Source of the DNA: Actinomadura terrae
GTDB taxonomy: Bacteria > Actinomycetota > Actinomycetes > Streptosporangiales > Streptosporangiaceae
Assembly (NCBI RefSeq): GCF_022751215.1
Contig: NZ_JAICDG010000004.1
Location: 558,001 to 622,000 of the forward strand
Length of the DNA stretch: 64,000 bases
Direction of reading: 5' to 3'
Shown: positions 18,008-26,239 of the stretch, in pieces
Position numbering within the stretch: position 1 is the stretch's first letter
Layout: each line of letters opens with the position of its first letter
Translations under genes and position numbers: made by a program
The notes under the pieces: model-generated
Told to the model about the DNA's origin: nothing
The model's input: the letters and a program-made list of their open reading frames with translations, nothing else
Database searches by the model: none

Positions 18008-18618
18008 AGGCGACAAGGGAGGCGGCGCTCGCCGCGATCGGCGCCACCGTACTGCCCCTGCTGACGGCACTCCCCGCGTCCGCCGGCCCGAAATTACCGG
18101 TCAGCTTCGAGATAGCGACGGTTTCCTGCCCGCTCGGGGCGGTGAACATCTCTATCGCCACGGCACCAGAGGAGGCAAAGCTTCGCCTCAACGGGGCGGA
18201 CTTCACGGCGTCCGTCGGAAGGGACGTGCCTCTTAAGGACGCCCGGAAGCTCTGCCAGCTCATCCTGATCCCCCACTTTGCGGTTCCCTCGACCTGGGCA
18301 CTCAAGAGAATCGAGTCTCGCGGTACCGCAAACCTGGAGCCAGGTGTCACCGGCGAGGTAGCGAACAGGTACTGGATCCAGGGAAACGCTCCGGCCCGAG
18401 AGATCTCGCACACGATCGAGGCTCCGACGCGGTCCTGGTACTTCGACGACGAAACACCGCTGGAATTCGCTCCATGTGGACAAAGCCGAAGTCTCAGCCT
18501 TGGAACGCGGCTTCAGGTAGAGTCGTCCGACGTGAAGGGGGCCGGCTCGGTATCGCTGAATTCTCCGGACGGCGGAATAACGTACACCCTCGTCTACAAG
18601 CCCTGTCAGCGGTCATGA
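18004..18618 (+). CDS. Secreted DUF4360 protein, copy 3
   Basis: 204 residues, signal peptide ending ALPASA, then DUF4360 with cysteines in VSCPLG, RKLC, APCGQ and YKPC. It is closest to copy 1 (STWALKRI, GTANLEPGVTGEV, ISHTIEAPTRSW, FDDETPLEFAPC). Start and stop both overlap the neighbours by four bases (ATGA at 18004 and at 18615), so copies 2, 3 and 4 should be made in fixed proportion from one message. Confidence 0.88.
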   Translation: MKATREAALAAIGATVLPLLTALPASAGPKLPVSFEIATVSCPLGAVNISIATAPEEAKLRLNGADFTASVGRDVPLKDARKLCQLILIPHFAVPSTWALKRIESRGTANLEPGVTGEVANRYWIQGNAPAREISHTIEAPTRSWYFDDETPLEFAPCGQSRSLSLGTRLQVESSDVKGAGSVSLNSPDGGITYTLVYKPCQRS

Positions 18619-19211
18619 AGACAAGAAATACGACGCTCGTCGCAATCGGCGCCATCACCCTGCCCCTGCTGACGGCGGTTCCCGCGTCCGCCGCGCCAAA
18701 ACCGGCCGCCAAAGTCCAGGTCATCCGGTCCATCTGCCCGGGGGAGGTCTCCGTCTCCGAAGACGGGGGCAGGGTCAACGTCACAATCAAGAACTTCAAG
18801 GCGTCCGTCGGGCCGGATGTGAATCCCGCGGAGGGTCAAAAATCGTGCGGTTTCCTCGTAAACATCCACATACCGCAGGGTTTTACCTGGGCGATCGCGA
18901 ACACCGACACCCGCGCCACGGCGGACCTGGACCCCGAAGTCGTCGGCGAAATCATGCAGAGCGCTCGGATGTGGGGAAGCCCAGGGGCCGACGTGAGCAC
19001 GCACCAGTTCACCGGTCATAAGGGCAACCTTCTGTTCACCGATAAAGTACCAGTTTCACAACTGAAGTATGCCCGCTGCGGCGCGCCGGACCTTCTCGAT
19101 CTTGAGACGCGCATCCGCGTGACCTCATCCGACCCGTCCGGGGAGGGCTGGGTCTCATTGGACTTCCCCGAGGGCGGGATAACGTACTCCATCGCCTACA
19201 AGAAGTGTTAG
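18615..19211 (+). CDS. Secreted DUF4360 protein, copy 4
   Basis: 198 residues and the most diverged copy. The signal peptide ends AVPASA, then come cysteines in RSICPG, QKSC, YARCG and the C-terminal YKKC. It keeps IPQGFTWAIAN, close to the general DUF4360 consensus. The DETPLE segment of copies 1 and 3 is replaced by TDKVPVSQ. The ATG overlaps the copy 3 stop. A longer frame from 18474 would run through copy 3 in another frame and is rejected. The next gene, for the triple Cys/His repeat protein, starts 70 bases on. Confidence 0.88.
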   Translation: MKTRNTTLVAIGAITLPLLTAVPASAAPKPAAKVQVIRSICPGEVSVSEDGGRVNVTIKNFKASVGPDVNPAEGQKSCGFLVNIHIPQGFTWAIANTDTRATADLDPEVVGEIMQSARMWGSPGADVSTHQFTGHKGNLLFTDKVPVSQLKYARCGAPDLLDLETRIRVTSSDPSGEGWVSLDFPEGGITYSIAYKKC

Positions 19212-19281
19212 CGGTAGCACTGGGACCCCTCCCGCCAGGAGCGGGCTACCGTCCGAACCTGTCCCAAGACAGGAGGCGGAC

Positions 19282-19947
19282 GTGGGAGCTGCGGCACTGG
19301 TCACCGGCATACTGGTCGTGCTGGCGGCGGTAGGCGGAGCGATCGCCGCACAAAGGCTTCGCGCCAGGGCTCGGCGTCCGAGCGTCCCGGATCTGGCGCG
19401 GGGCAAGGTCTGTCTGTTCTGCCTCACGCGCGTGTCGGTCGAGGGACGCTTCGCCACCGTGGACGAGCCCACGGCGCGAAAGGCGCTCGGTGCGACGCCG
19501 CCCGAACAGTCCGGGTTCACGAACCACAAGGGCGAGCGGCATTTCCTCACCCACATAGATTGCCTGCGCGACGCGCAGGACGAAGTGTGCATGTTCTGCC
19601 GCCAGGGAATCCTTCCCGGCGAGACGATCGCGTTCCTCGATCCGCCGTACGCGCGGGCGCAGCTCGGCGAGGAGCCGATCGAAAGGTCCGCGGGTGTGAG
19701 CCCCCAGGGCGCCCCCGGCTTCTTCTCCCACGCGGACTGTGCGCACGAGGCGGTGAAGACCGTCTGCATGTTCTGCCTGAAGGAGATGGAGGTCGGCGAC
19801 GTCACCATCGCCTACGAGACGCACCGCGCACGCGAGCTGCTCGGTGCGGAGCCGTCCATACTCTCCGATTTCACGGACCGGAAGGGACGGGAATGCCATG
19901 TCGCCCACGCGGAATGCGCACGCGCCGCCGGAGAGGGCACCGGCTGA
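19282..19947 (+). CDS. Membrane-anchored protein with three 59-residue CxxC/HxxC repeats
   Basis: 221 residues that I do not recognise as a named family. Residues 5-23 form one transmembrane helix, followed by a basic stretch (RLRARARR). The rest consists of three repeats of exactly 59 residues, each with a CxFC motif (C44/C47, C103/C106, C162/C165) and an HxxC motif 44 residues later (H91/C94, H150/C153, H209/C212). Each unit thus offers three Cys and one His, a plausible tetrahedral zinc site. Between them lies a shared pattern A-R-x-x-L-G-x-x-P. The orientation suggests a cytoplasmic C-terminal domain. The GTG start has AGGAGG five bases upstream. A structural zinc or redox role is inference. 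Confidence 0.85.
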   Translation: MGAAALVTGILVVLAAVGGAIAAQRLRARARRPSVPDLARGKVCLFCLTRVSVEGRFATVDEPTARKALGATPPEQSGFTNHKGERHFLTHIDCLRDAQDEVCMFCRQGILPGETIAFLDPPYARAQLGEEPIERSAGVSPQGAPGFFSHADCAHEAVKTVCMFCLKEMEVGDVTIAYETHRARELLGAEPSILSDFTDRKGRECHVAHAECARAAGEGTG

Positions 19948-19950
19948 AGT

Positions 19951-19991
19951 GGATGTGGGGCCCCCGGCGGGGGTTCGGGAGCCCCACATCC
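19951..19991. terminator. Convergent hairpin terminator
   Basis: GGATGTGGGGC (19951-19961) pairs perfectly with GCCCCACATCC (19981-19991). The loop itself contains CCCCC/GGGGG that can stack as a second helix. It separates the repeat protein from the convergent protease gene. Confidence 0.75.
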
Positions 19992-20000
19992 GCGGGATGG

Positions 20001-21062
20001 CTACCGCTTGAAGGTGAGTCCCTGGGACTGGAGCGCCTCGTCCAGCGGCTGGAAGTAGGACTGGAAGCCGCTGCGGCAGCTGCCGGTCGTGCCGCCGGAG
20101 GTGATGCCGATGGCCGTGCTGCCCGCCTGGAGCGAGCCGCCGCTGTCGCCCGGCTGGACGCACGCGGTGGTCTCGATCAGGCCGCTGACCGAGCCCTCCT
20201 GGTAGTTGACCGTGCGGTCATAGCCGCGGATGGTCCCGGACGTCGTGCCGGTCGTCGAGCCCTTCTTCTGGATCTGGCTCCCGGTCTGCGGGCGTCCGAC
20301 CTGCGTGAGGTTGGCGTTGGTGAGGGAGACCGAGCCCGTCTTGCGGATCGTCCCGTAGTCGTTGCCCGGGAAGCTGCTCGCCTGGCGCGTGCCAACGGTC
20401 TGGCCGCCGGACGTCGTCCACGTCGAGCCGATGTTGGTGCAGTGCCCGGCGGTGACGACGTACTCCGTCCCGCCCTTGGTGCCGATCGCCGACACCGAGC
20501 AGCGCGAGCCGCCGGTGAGGATCGCCTCGCCGGGGCCGAGCGTCAGCCGCGGCGCGGCCGCGACCCGCTTGATCTGGACGGTGTCGCCGAGCGCCCGGGC
20601 GCGCTTCACGAACGCCGTGGTCGCGGCGTCGTTGTCGCCCTGCGGGACGCTGACGACGACCGCGTTGGAGATGACGTCGACGCCCCAGGCCAGGCCGGTC
20701 GTCCCGTCGGTTCCGGCGAGCCGGTCGAGCGTGGTCTTGGACGCGGTGAGCGGGGCGAGGCCGTGCTTGACGACGCGGGCCTTGGCGCCCGACGCCCTGA
20801 CCTGCTGCGCGGCCGCCGCGCTGGTCACGTTGACGACGAGGTCGCCCGCGCCGTCGACATAGGTGCCGGCCTGCTGGCCGCCGAGACGGCTGGTGAGCTG
20901 GTCGGCGAGCGCGTTGTGGGGAAGCTGGGCGAGCCGAACCGTACCCGCGTCCTGCGGCTGCCGCGCCGAGGCCGGAGCGATCCCGGACACCGACACCGCG
21001 ATCAACGCGGCGGCGCCGAGCAGTGGGGGGACCACGCCTTTGAGGTGCTCTCCACGGTTCAC
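20001..21062 (-). CDS. Secreted S1-family serine protease (streptogrisin-like)
   Basis: 353-residue pre-pro-protease of the alpha-lytic/streptogrisin group (MEROPS S1E type). It has a signal peptide (about 1-33), a pro-region of about 140 residues acting as a folding chaperone, and a mature chymotrypsin-fold domain. The catalytic triad is in TAGHC (His), GNDYGTI (Asp) and PGDSGGS (Ser). Cysteines in SRC/GHC and TTAC/GSC fit the two family disulphides. The GTG at 21062 follows AAGGCGGA and gives a proper signal peptide. A longer frame to 21176 adds a Pro/Arg-rich stretch without export character. The gene is single, with an extracellular protein-degrading role. Confidence 0.92.
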   Translation of the reverse strand: MNRGEHLKGVVPPLLGAAALIAVSVSGIAPASARQPQDAGTVRLAQLPHNALADQLTSRLGGQQAGTYVDGAGDLVVNVTSAAAAQQVRASGAKARVVKHGLAPLTASKTTLDRLAGTDGTTGLAWGVDVISNAVVVSVPQGDNDAATTAFVKRARALGDTVQIKRVAAAPRLTLGPGEAILTGGSRCSVSAIGTKGGTEYVVTAGHCTNIGSTWTTSGGQTVGTRQASSFPGNDYGTIRKTGSVSLTNANLTQVGRPQTGSQIQKKGSTTGTTSGTIRGYDRTVNYQEGSVSGLIETTACVQPGDSGGSLQAGSTAIGITSGGTTGSCRSGFQSYFQPLDEALQSQGLTFKR

Positions 21063-21430
21063 TTCTGTCCGCCTTTCGCCACCGACCACTGGGGAGCGTC
21101 GGCGGCAACTCGGGGGTTGCGGGGCACGTTCCCGGCCACCGAATCCGCTGGGTGCGGGCCCGGTCGATAAAGGCAACGTGTGGGAGCAAAGTACTTCGCC
21201 ATGATGCCGCTGAACCAGATTTCAAGGCACAACTGGAATTTCAACGCCCGGCGCGGGCGCCCCCGCGCGGCGCCCGCACTCGGGGGGCGGCGAAATGAGC
21301 TTCGACCAGGCGATTCGCCGGGGCGCCGCGTCCACTCGCGCCAATTTCTAGCCTGGAATGCCGAACGGCGTTGTCGCCGGTCACAGCGCGTTTTCACAGC
21401 ACGACGCCGCGTGCGCTCTAACGCCGTGAA

Positions 21431-21459
21431 GAGGCGCGCCCCGGCGTGGGACGCGCCTC
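21431..21459. terminator. Hairpin after the alpha/beta hydrolase gene
   Basis: GAGGCGCG (21431-21438) and CGCGCCTC (21452-21459) form an eight-base stem 17 bases beyond the stop codon of the minus-strand hydrolase gene. There is no long T run, as is common in high-GC genomes. Confidence 0.5.
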
Positions 21460-21475
21460 CTCGGGCCGTGTGCGG

Positions 21476-23008
21476 TTACTTGTCGGGCGGGCAGGTGAGG
21501 TCGCGGGCCGGGAGCCGACCGGTCAGCAGGTAGTAGTTGACCCGGTCGCGGACGCAGGTGTTCGGGTATCCGCGCTGGTAGGGCGCGTGCACGTTGGCGT
21601 CCAGCGTGATCATCCGACTGCCCCGCACCAGCCCGTGGACGATCTGGTTGCGTTCGTAGGTGGTGCGGGTGTCGCCGGTCGCGGCGACCATCAGCGCGGG
21701 CAGGTCCGCGCCGACCTTCGTCGGGGCCTCCGCCGGACGCGTCGGCCAGAACGCGCACGGGCCGATGTTGTGCGCGAGCGCCCCGAAGACCGGCGCGCCG
21801 CCGCGGTGCGCCTGGACGTCGCGCCAGTAGAACGCGGGGTCGCGCGGCGCGGCCGCGTCGCCGCAGATGATCGCGGCCTGACCGCTGCCCTCCCGCGAAG
21901 CGGCGCCGGTCAGCAGGTAGGCCAGCTCGTCGTCCAGGTCCTGGGTCGGCTTGGCGGGACGTCCGGCCGCCGCGTCCCGCAACACCTGCACGGACTCGGC
22001 GAAGCTCGTCCGGGCCGGTTCGTCGTCGGTCCCCAGGTTGTCGACCAGCACGACCGGCAGCATCGACGCGTCCAGCTTGTACTGCCCGATCGCGAGCGGC
22101 GTGCGGGCGGACGTCGCGAGAATGCGGTGCACCAGCCCGACGACCTCGTCCTTGGTCTTGCCGAGGCCGTACTTGTCATCGCGCTCGGCCGCCCATCCGG
22201 CCCAGTCCGCGAGCGCCTTCTCGTTGGCGTCCTCGGTGCCCGCGATCAGGCGCGGCCCCCAGCTGTAGGGGTCCTGCGAACTGTCCAGGACGACGCGGTC
22301 GAGCCGTCCGGGAAACATCGTCGCGTAGACGGAACCGAGGTAGGTGCCGTACGAAGCGCCGTTGTAGGACATCTTCTTCTCACGGAGCGCGCCCCGGATG
22401 ACGTCCATGTCGCGGGCGATGTTGCGGGTGCTGATGTACGGGAGCACGCCCGCGTTGGTCTTCGCGCACCGGTCCGCGAGGTCCTTGGCGTAGCGCACCG
22501 ACGTGTCGAAGGAGGCCCTGGTCGCGCCCGGTCCCTTGATCCAGGTGGCGCTCGGCCAGCCGCAGTCGATACCGGCGCTGCGTCCGAGCGACCGCGGGTC
22601 CATGCCGACCAGGTCGTAGCGCGGGCCGGCCTTCCCCATCAGCTCCCGCATGTAGGGCGGCAGGTCGATGGACGCGCCGGGCCCGCCGCCGTTGAGCAGC
22701 ATCGTGCCGAGCCGAGGCCCACCGCCGGACGCCTTCAGCCGCGAGATCCCGACGGTGATCGTCCGGCCGCCCGGGTTCGCGTAGTCCAAGGGGACGGTGA
22801 CGTCCGCGCACTGCGCACCGGCCTTGTCGAGCTCCTTGCCGACCTCGTCGTCCGGGCCCAGCGTGCACGCCTTCCAGTCGAGATGCTGCTGGTAGAACCG
22901 GCTGAGGTCGCCCTTGGCGTGGGCGTCCGCGGACGGCGCCGACACCGCCGCGGTCGCCGCGGCCGCGGCGCCGACCACCAGCACCGCCGTCCTTCGCGCG
23001 TTGATCAT
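21476..23008 (-). CDS. Secreted alpha/beta hydrolase, tripeptidyl-aminopeptidase-like
   Basis: 510-residue exported hydrolase of the SlpD/Tap group, which removes peptides from protein N-termini outside the cell. It has a signal peptide (about 1-30), oxyanion region LLNGGGPGAS, nucleophile elbow GASYG, and a C-terminal TAP-like domain with probable Asp in VAATGDTRTTYE and His in VHAPYQRG. Six or more cysteines suggest disulphides. ATG 23008 has GGAG five bases upstream; an ATG at 23026 overlaps the stop of the preceding serine hydrolase gene (ATGA). Either way the two are cotranscribed. With the nearby S1 protease it makes a small extracellular proteolysis group. Confidence 0.88.
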   Translation of the reverse strand: MINARRTAVLVVGAAAAATAAVSAPSADAHAKGDLSRFYQQHLDWKACTLGPDDEVGKELDKAGAQCADVTVPLDYANPGGRTITVGISRLKASGGGPRLGTMLLNGGGPGASIDLPPYMRELMGKAGPRYDLVGMDPRSLGRSAGIDCGWPSATWIKGPGATRASFDTSVRYAKDLADRCAKTNAGVLPYISTRNIARDMDVIRGALREKKMSYNGASYGTYLGSVYATMFPGRLDRVVLDSSQDPYSWGPRLIAGTEDANEKALADWAGWAAERDDKYGLGKTKDEVVGLVHRILATSARTPLAIGQYKLDASMLPVVLVDNLGTDDEPARTSFAESVQVLRDAAAGRPAKPTQDLDDELAYLLTGAASREGSGQAAIICGDAAAPRDPAFYWRDVQAHRGGAPVFGALAHNIGPCAFWPTRPAEAPTKVGADLPALMVAATGDTRTTYERNQIVHGLVRGSRMITLDANVHAPYQRGYPNTCVRDRVNYYLLTGRLPARDLTCPPDK

Positions 23009-23022
23009 GCTCGCTCCGTTCC

Positions 23023-24213
23023 TCATTCGCACAGGGCGGACTGGACGAGGTTCAGCTCGTCGTCGAACGCCTCCTGGGACGACGGGTTCTCGTTGAAGGC
23101 GAGGGACACGCGGCGCCCGGACGGCGCGACGCCCGCCATCGCGGTGAAGCCGTCGATGTCACCGGCGTGCCCGAGCCACGTCCCGCCGCAGCGCAGCGGC
23201 GTGCCGATCAGCCCGAGCCCGTACCGCGCGTCCGTCCAGACCTGGTCCGGGTCCAGCTCGACGGTCCGCTTCATCTCCGCCAGCAGTCCCGGCGGCAGCA
23301 GGCGCCCGCCGAGCAGCGCGCCGTAGAACGCGTTCACGTCCCGGAGGCTGGAGATCAGCGCGCCTCCGGTCCAGGCCACGGTCGTGTTCATCTCCGTGTA
23401 GTCGGCCCACCGGGTGGTTCCGCCCTCGTCCTGCCGGACGTATCCGCGCAGGTGAGAACCCCTGATCCGGACGTCGTCACCCGGCCAGTACGTCTCGTGC
23501 AGCCCGAGCGGGACGATGATCCGGCGCCGGATCTCATCCGTCGCGCGGTGCCCGGTGACCTTCTCGATGATGAGCCCCGCGACGACGTAGTTGGTGGTGG
23601 AGTAGGACCACTTCTCCTTCGGCGCGGGCATCGACAGCGACCGCTCGACCAGCTCCTCGGGCTCGAAGTGCCGGAACCGCCACTCCTCGGTGGACGCGAA
23701 GCCGTCCATGTGGTCGGGCAGCCCACTGGTGTGCTGCAACAGGCTCCGCACCGTGATCTTGCGCCCGTCGTAGCCGTTCTTGGCGATCAGGCCGGGCAGG
23801 TAGCGGTCGACGGGCGCGTCCAGCGAGATCCGCCCCTCGCCCGCGAGGTCGAGCACGGTCGTCGCGGTGAACGTCTTGGTGATGCTGCCGACCCGGGTCC
23901 GCGTGTCGGCGGTCATCGGACGCCCGGTCCGCCGGTCGGCGACGCCGTTCGCGGCCGTCCACGTTCCGCAGCGCGGATCGTCCACCCGCACGGCCGCCCC
24001 GGTCAGCTTATGGACGCCGGTGAGGCGGTCCAGCACCCGCCGGGTGGCCGAGTGGTCACCGCAGCCCCGGGCCTCCCCCGCCCGCGCGGGGACCGCCGCG
24101 AGTCCCCCGATCGCGGCGCCCGCGGCGACCACCGCGACCGTCCGCCGGACGCCGCGCCCCCGCTGCGTCCGGCGGGCGCCGCGCCCCCGCTTCACTTCAT
24201 TTGTTGAGGTCAT
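23023..24213 (-). CDS. Secreted serine hydrolase, beta-lactamase / DD-peptidase family
   Basis: 396-residue member of the class C beta-lactamase/S12 group. A basic N-terminus (RGRGARRTQRGRG) leads to a signal peptide ending PARA near residue 45. The active-site SITK motif (SxxK) is near 112, YSTTNY provides the YxN, and HAGDIDG supplies the third HxG motif. Such proteins act as D-alanyl-D-alanine carboxypeptidases or esterases; resistance to antibiotics is not implied. It is the first gene of a two-gene unit with the aminopeptidase-like hydrolase. Confidence 0.9.
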   Translation of the reverse strand: MTSTNEVKRGRGARRTQRGRGVRRTVAVVAAGAAIGGLAAVPARAGEARGCGDHSATRRVLDRLTGVHKLTGAAVRVDDPRCGTWTAANGVADRRTGRPMTADTRTRVGSITKTFTATTVLDLAGEGRISLDAPVDRYLPGLIAKNGYDGRKITVRSLLQHTSGLPDHMDGFASTEEWRFRHFEPEELVERSLSMPAPKEKWSYSTTNYVVAGLIIEKVTGHRATDEIRRRIIVPLGLHETYWPGDDVRIRGSHLRGYVRQDEGGTTRWADYTEMNTTVAWTGGALISSLRDVNAFYGALLGGRLLPPGLLAEMKRTVELDPDQVWTDARYGLGLIGTPLRCGGTWLGHAGDIDGFTAMAGVAPSGRRVSLAFNENPSSQEAFDDELNLVQSALCE

Positions 24214-24326
24214 TGCCGCGAGATTAGGAGCCGCCCCGGCCCCGGCACACTGCGGCGCTCACCCCGAAATCCTTTCGGGATGCCCGCATGGCACCCCTGG
24301 GGATAGCCCCACCTCCCCGGGCTTGG

Positions 24327-24524
24327 TCAGAACCAGAACTCGGCAGGCGCGAAGTTATGGATGCCCCCGTAGCAGACCAGCCCGGTCATGCTCGGCCCCG
24401 GTGCGACGACACCGCCGCCCCTCTCGCACTCGACGCGCGGTAAAGGCGACGAGGCCCCCGCGGGTATCAGCGACGCCCCGATGACGAGCATCACCACTGT
24501 GATGACGACCAGGAATCGCCTCAT
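24327..24524 (-). CDS. Small secreted protein
   Basis: 65 residues: signal peptide (RRFLVVITVVMLVIGASL, cleavage near PAGASS at about 25) and a mature part of only 40 residues with two cysteines (33 and 51), which could form one disulphide. It ends with an aromatic FAPAEFWF tail. I do not recognise the family. The ATG at 24524 is preceded by a modest AGCGGA site. A longer frame to 24593 lacks export character at its start. Confidence 0.65.
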   Translation of the reverse strand: MRRFLVVITVVMLVIGASLIPAGASSPLPRVECERGGGVVAPGPSMTGLVCYGGIHNFAPAEFWF

Positions 24525-24637
24525 CGTCCGCTGCTTTCTGCCGTGTGTTTCGGACCGTCCCCCTATAGCTACCCTTGGTAATAGTCGTCGCACATATCGT
24601 CACGGATGCCTTTGTGTCGCCGCCCCGAGCACATACC

Positions 24638-25783
24638 TCACCGCGTTGGACGTGCGCCGAGCACATAGCGGAAAGGCAGCGCGACGACCAGCGCCACCGC
24701 GACGAGCACCCCGCTCGCCCAGAACGGCCGGGCGGCCCCGCCGTCCAGAACCACGGCTCCGACCAGCGGCCCGACCACGGCCCCGAGGTTGAGCGCCGCC
24801 GTCGCGTACGATCCGGCCATACGAGGCGCCCCCGCCGCCTCGTACAGGACGCGCGCGATCAGCGTGCTCCCCAACGCGAACGACAGCGCGCCCAACGCGA
24901 ACACGAGCGCGAGCAGGACCGCACGCTGCTCGGCCAACAAAGCCAATGCGGGCCACCCCACGAGCAGCGGTCCCCCGCCGACCGCGACGACCAGCCCGGG
25001 GCGCCGATCGGACAGCCGTCCGGCGACACTGACCCCCGCGAACGAACCGGCACCGAAAAGCACCAGCGCAACGGGAACCCACCGCTCGCCGTCCACGATG
25101 AGCGCGAGAAAGGTGAAGCCGCAGAAAGTCCCCGCGTTGACCAGCGCGCCGAGCACCATGACCAGGATCAACCGCGGGCTCTTCAACCGCGCCAACTCAG
25201 CCCGCAGGCCCCGCCCACCTGTTTCTTCCTCCTGGACGGAACGCCGGGGAATCCCCCTGACGATGCCGATGAATGCGGGCAGGCAGAGCGCGGCGACGGC
25301 CCAGAATGCGGCCCGCCATCCGAACAGCGCGCCGAACACCGTCCCGCCCGGGACCCCGGCGATCGTCGCGACCGTCGTCCCGGACAGCAGCACGGCGAGC
25401 GCGCGTCCCTTCCGCTCGGGCCCGACCAGCGCGGACGCGGTCGTCAACGCCACCGCGAGAAACCCCGCGTTGGCGAACGCCGCGACGACCCGCGTCGCGA
25501 ACAGCACCGCGAAACTCGTGGTGACGGCCCCCGCGACATGGGCCGCCGCGAACACCAGGACGAAACCCGCGAGGCTCGTCCGGCCCGGCCGGTCGCGGAT
25601 GAGCCCGGCCATGAGCGGCGCGCCGACGAACATCCCGATCGCGAACGCGGACGTGAGCGTGCCCGCCGTCCCTTCGGACACATCGAGCGATTCGGCGATG
25701 TCCGGGACGAGACCGGCGAGCATGAATTCCGAGGTGCCCATGGCGAACACGGCCAGGGCGAGCAGGTACAGCGACAGAGGCAT
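24638..25783 (-). CDS. MFS drug-efflux transporter (Cmx/CmrA-like)
   Basis: 381-residue, 12-helix major facilitator of the DHA1 group. The start LYLLALAVFAMGTSEFMLAG is the hallmark of the Cmx/CmrA chloramphenicol exporters and AraJ relatives, followed by motif A-like GLIRDRPGRTSL and the antiporter-type stretch SGTTVATIAGVPGGT. It probably exports a drug or metabolite in exchange for protons. Actual substrate and any resistance phenotype are unknown. There is no adjacent regulator, and two strong hairpins upstream shield it from read-through of the next gene. Confidence 0.88.
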   Translation of the reverse strand: MPLSLYLLALAVFAMGTSEFMLAGLVPDIAESLDVSEGTAGTLTSAFAIGMFVGAPLMAGLIRDRPGRTSLAGFVLVFAAAHVAGAVTTSFAVLFATRVVAAFANAGFLAVALTTASALVGPERKGRALAVLLSGTTVATIAGVPGGTVFGALFGWRAAFWAVAALCLPAFIGIVRGIPRRSVQEEETGGRGLRAELARLKSPRLILVMVLGALVNAGTFCGFTFLALIVDGERWVPVALVLFGAGSFAGVSVAGRLSDRRPGLVVAVGGGPLLVGWPALALLAEQRAVLLALVFALGALSFALGSTLIARVLYEAAGAPRMAGSYATAALNLGAVVGPLVGAVVLDGGAARPFWASGVLVAVALVVALPFRYVLGARPTR

Positions 25784-26114
25784 CGAGTGAGCTCCGAGGT
25801 GAGGAGAGGCGAGGACGTCTCGTCACCGCGGCCAGCACCCCGAAGGCGCGCCGAACCCGTCCGGCCGCGCTGGACGCGGCGGAACGGCGATCTCAGTGGT
25901 GCAGGGGGCTGACGGCGTGACCGAAAGCCCCCACCTTGGATGCCTCGGGGCTCACCATGCCCCGCAACCTACCCGCCCCCACCCACCACAGCACCTCGTT
26001 TTCCTCCGGCGTCCGTCCGGCGGGGCTCTGACGTCCTGCTTCGATCCCGCCTGGTCGGCGGCCCTGGTCTCCGCACGCCTCGTCCCGCTCATCGCCTGCG
26101 CAAGGCGTCCTGAA

Positions 26115-26139
26115 AGCACCGTGCCCACGGCACGGTGCT
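26115..26139. terminator. Hairpin 1, 11-bp stem
   Basis: AGCACCGTGCC (26115-26125) pairs perfectly with GGCACGGTGCT (26129-26139) over a CAC loop. It shares the CCGTGCC core with the larger hairpin 48 bases away. Confidence 0.6.
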
Positions 26140-26186
26140 CACTTCGGCTCGGACGCGACCTATCTGCGTCCAGGCGAATACCCGTA

Positions 26187-26221
26187 CCGTGCCGTGGCGC
26201 CGAGCTGGCGCCACGGCACGG
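26187..26221 (-). terminator. Hairpin 2, 15-bp stem
   Basis: Two perfect 15-base arms (26187-26201, 26207-26221; core CCGTGCCGTGG) flank the loop GAGCT, 18 bases beyond the stop of the secreted-protein gene at 26240. It is a strong terminator for that gene, with hairpin 1 as a possible back-up. Confidence 0.75.
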
Positions 26222-26239
26222 CGCCGACCGCTGTTCGGG

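Larger units (their letters stand above)
25784..26239. other. Intergenic region with two related hairpins
   Basis: About 100 bases next to the transporter should hold its promoter. No gene is supported; the plus-strand frame at 25896-26312 has no protein character and covers the hairpins. The notable content is the pair of hairpins at 26115-26139 and 26187-26221, listed separately. Confidence 0.5.

Noticed and set aside
24327-24593. 88-residue form of the small secreted protein
   Set aside because: The added residues are basic and non-signal-like; ATG 24524 begins a typical signal peptide.
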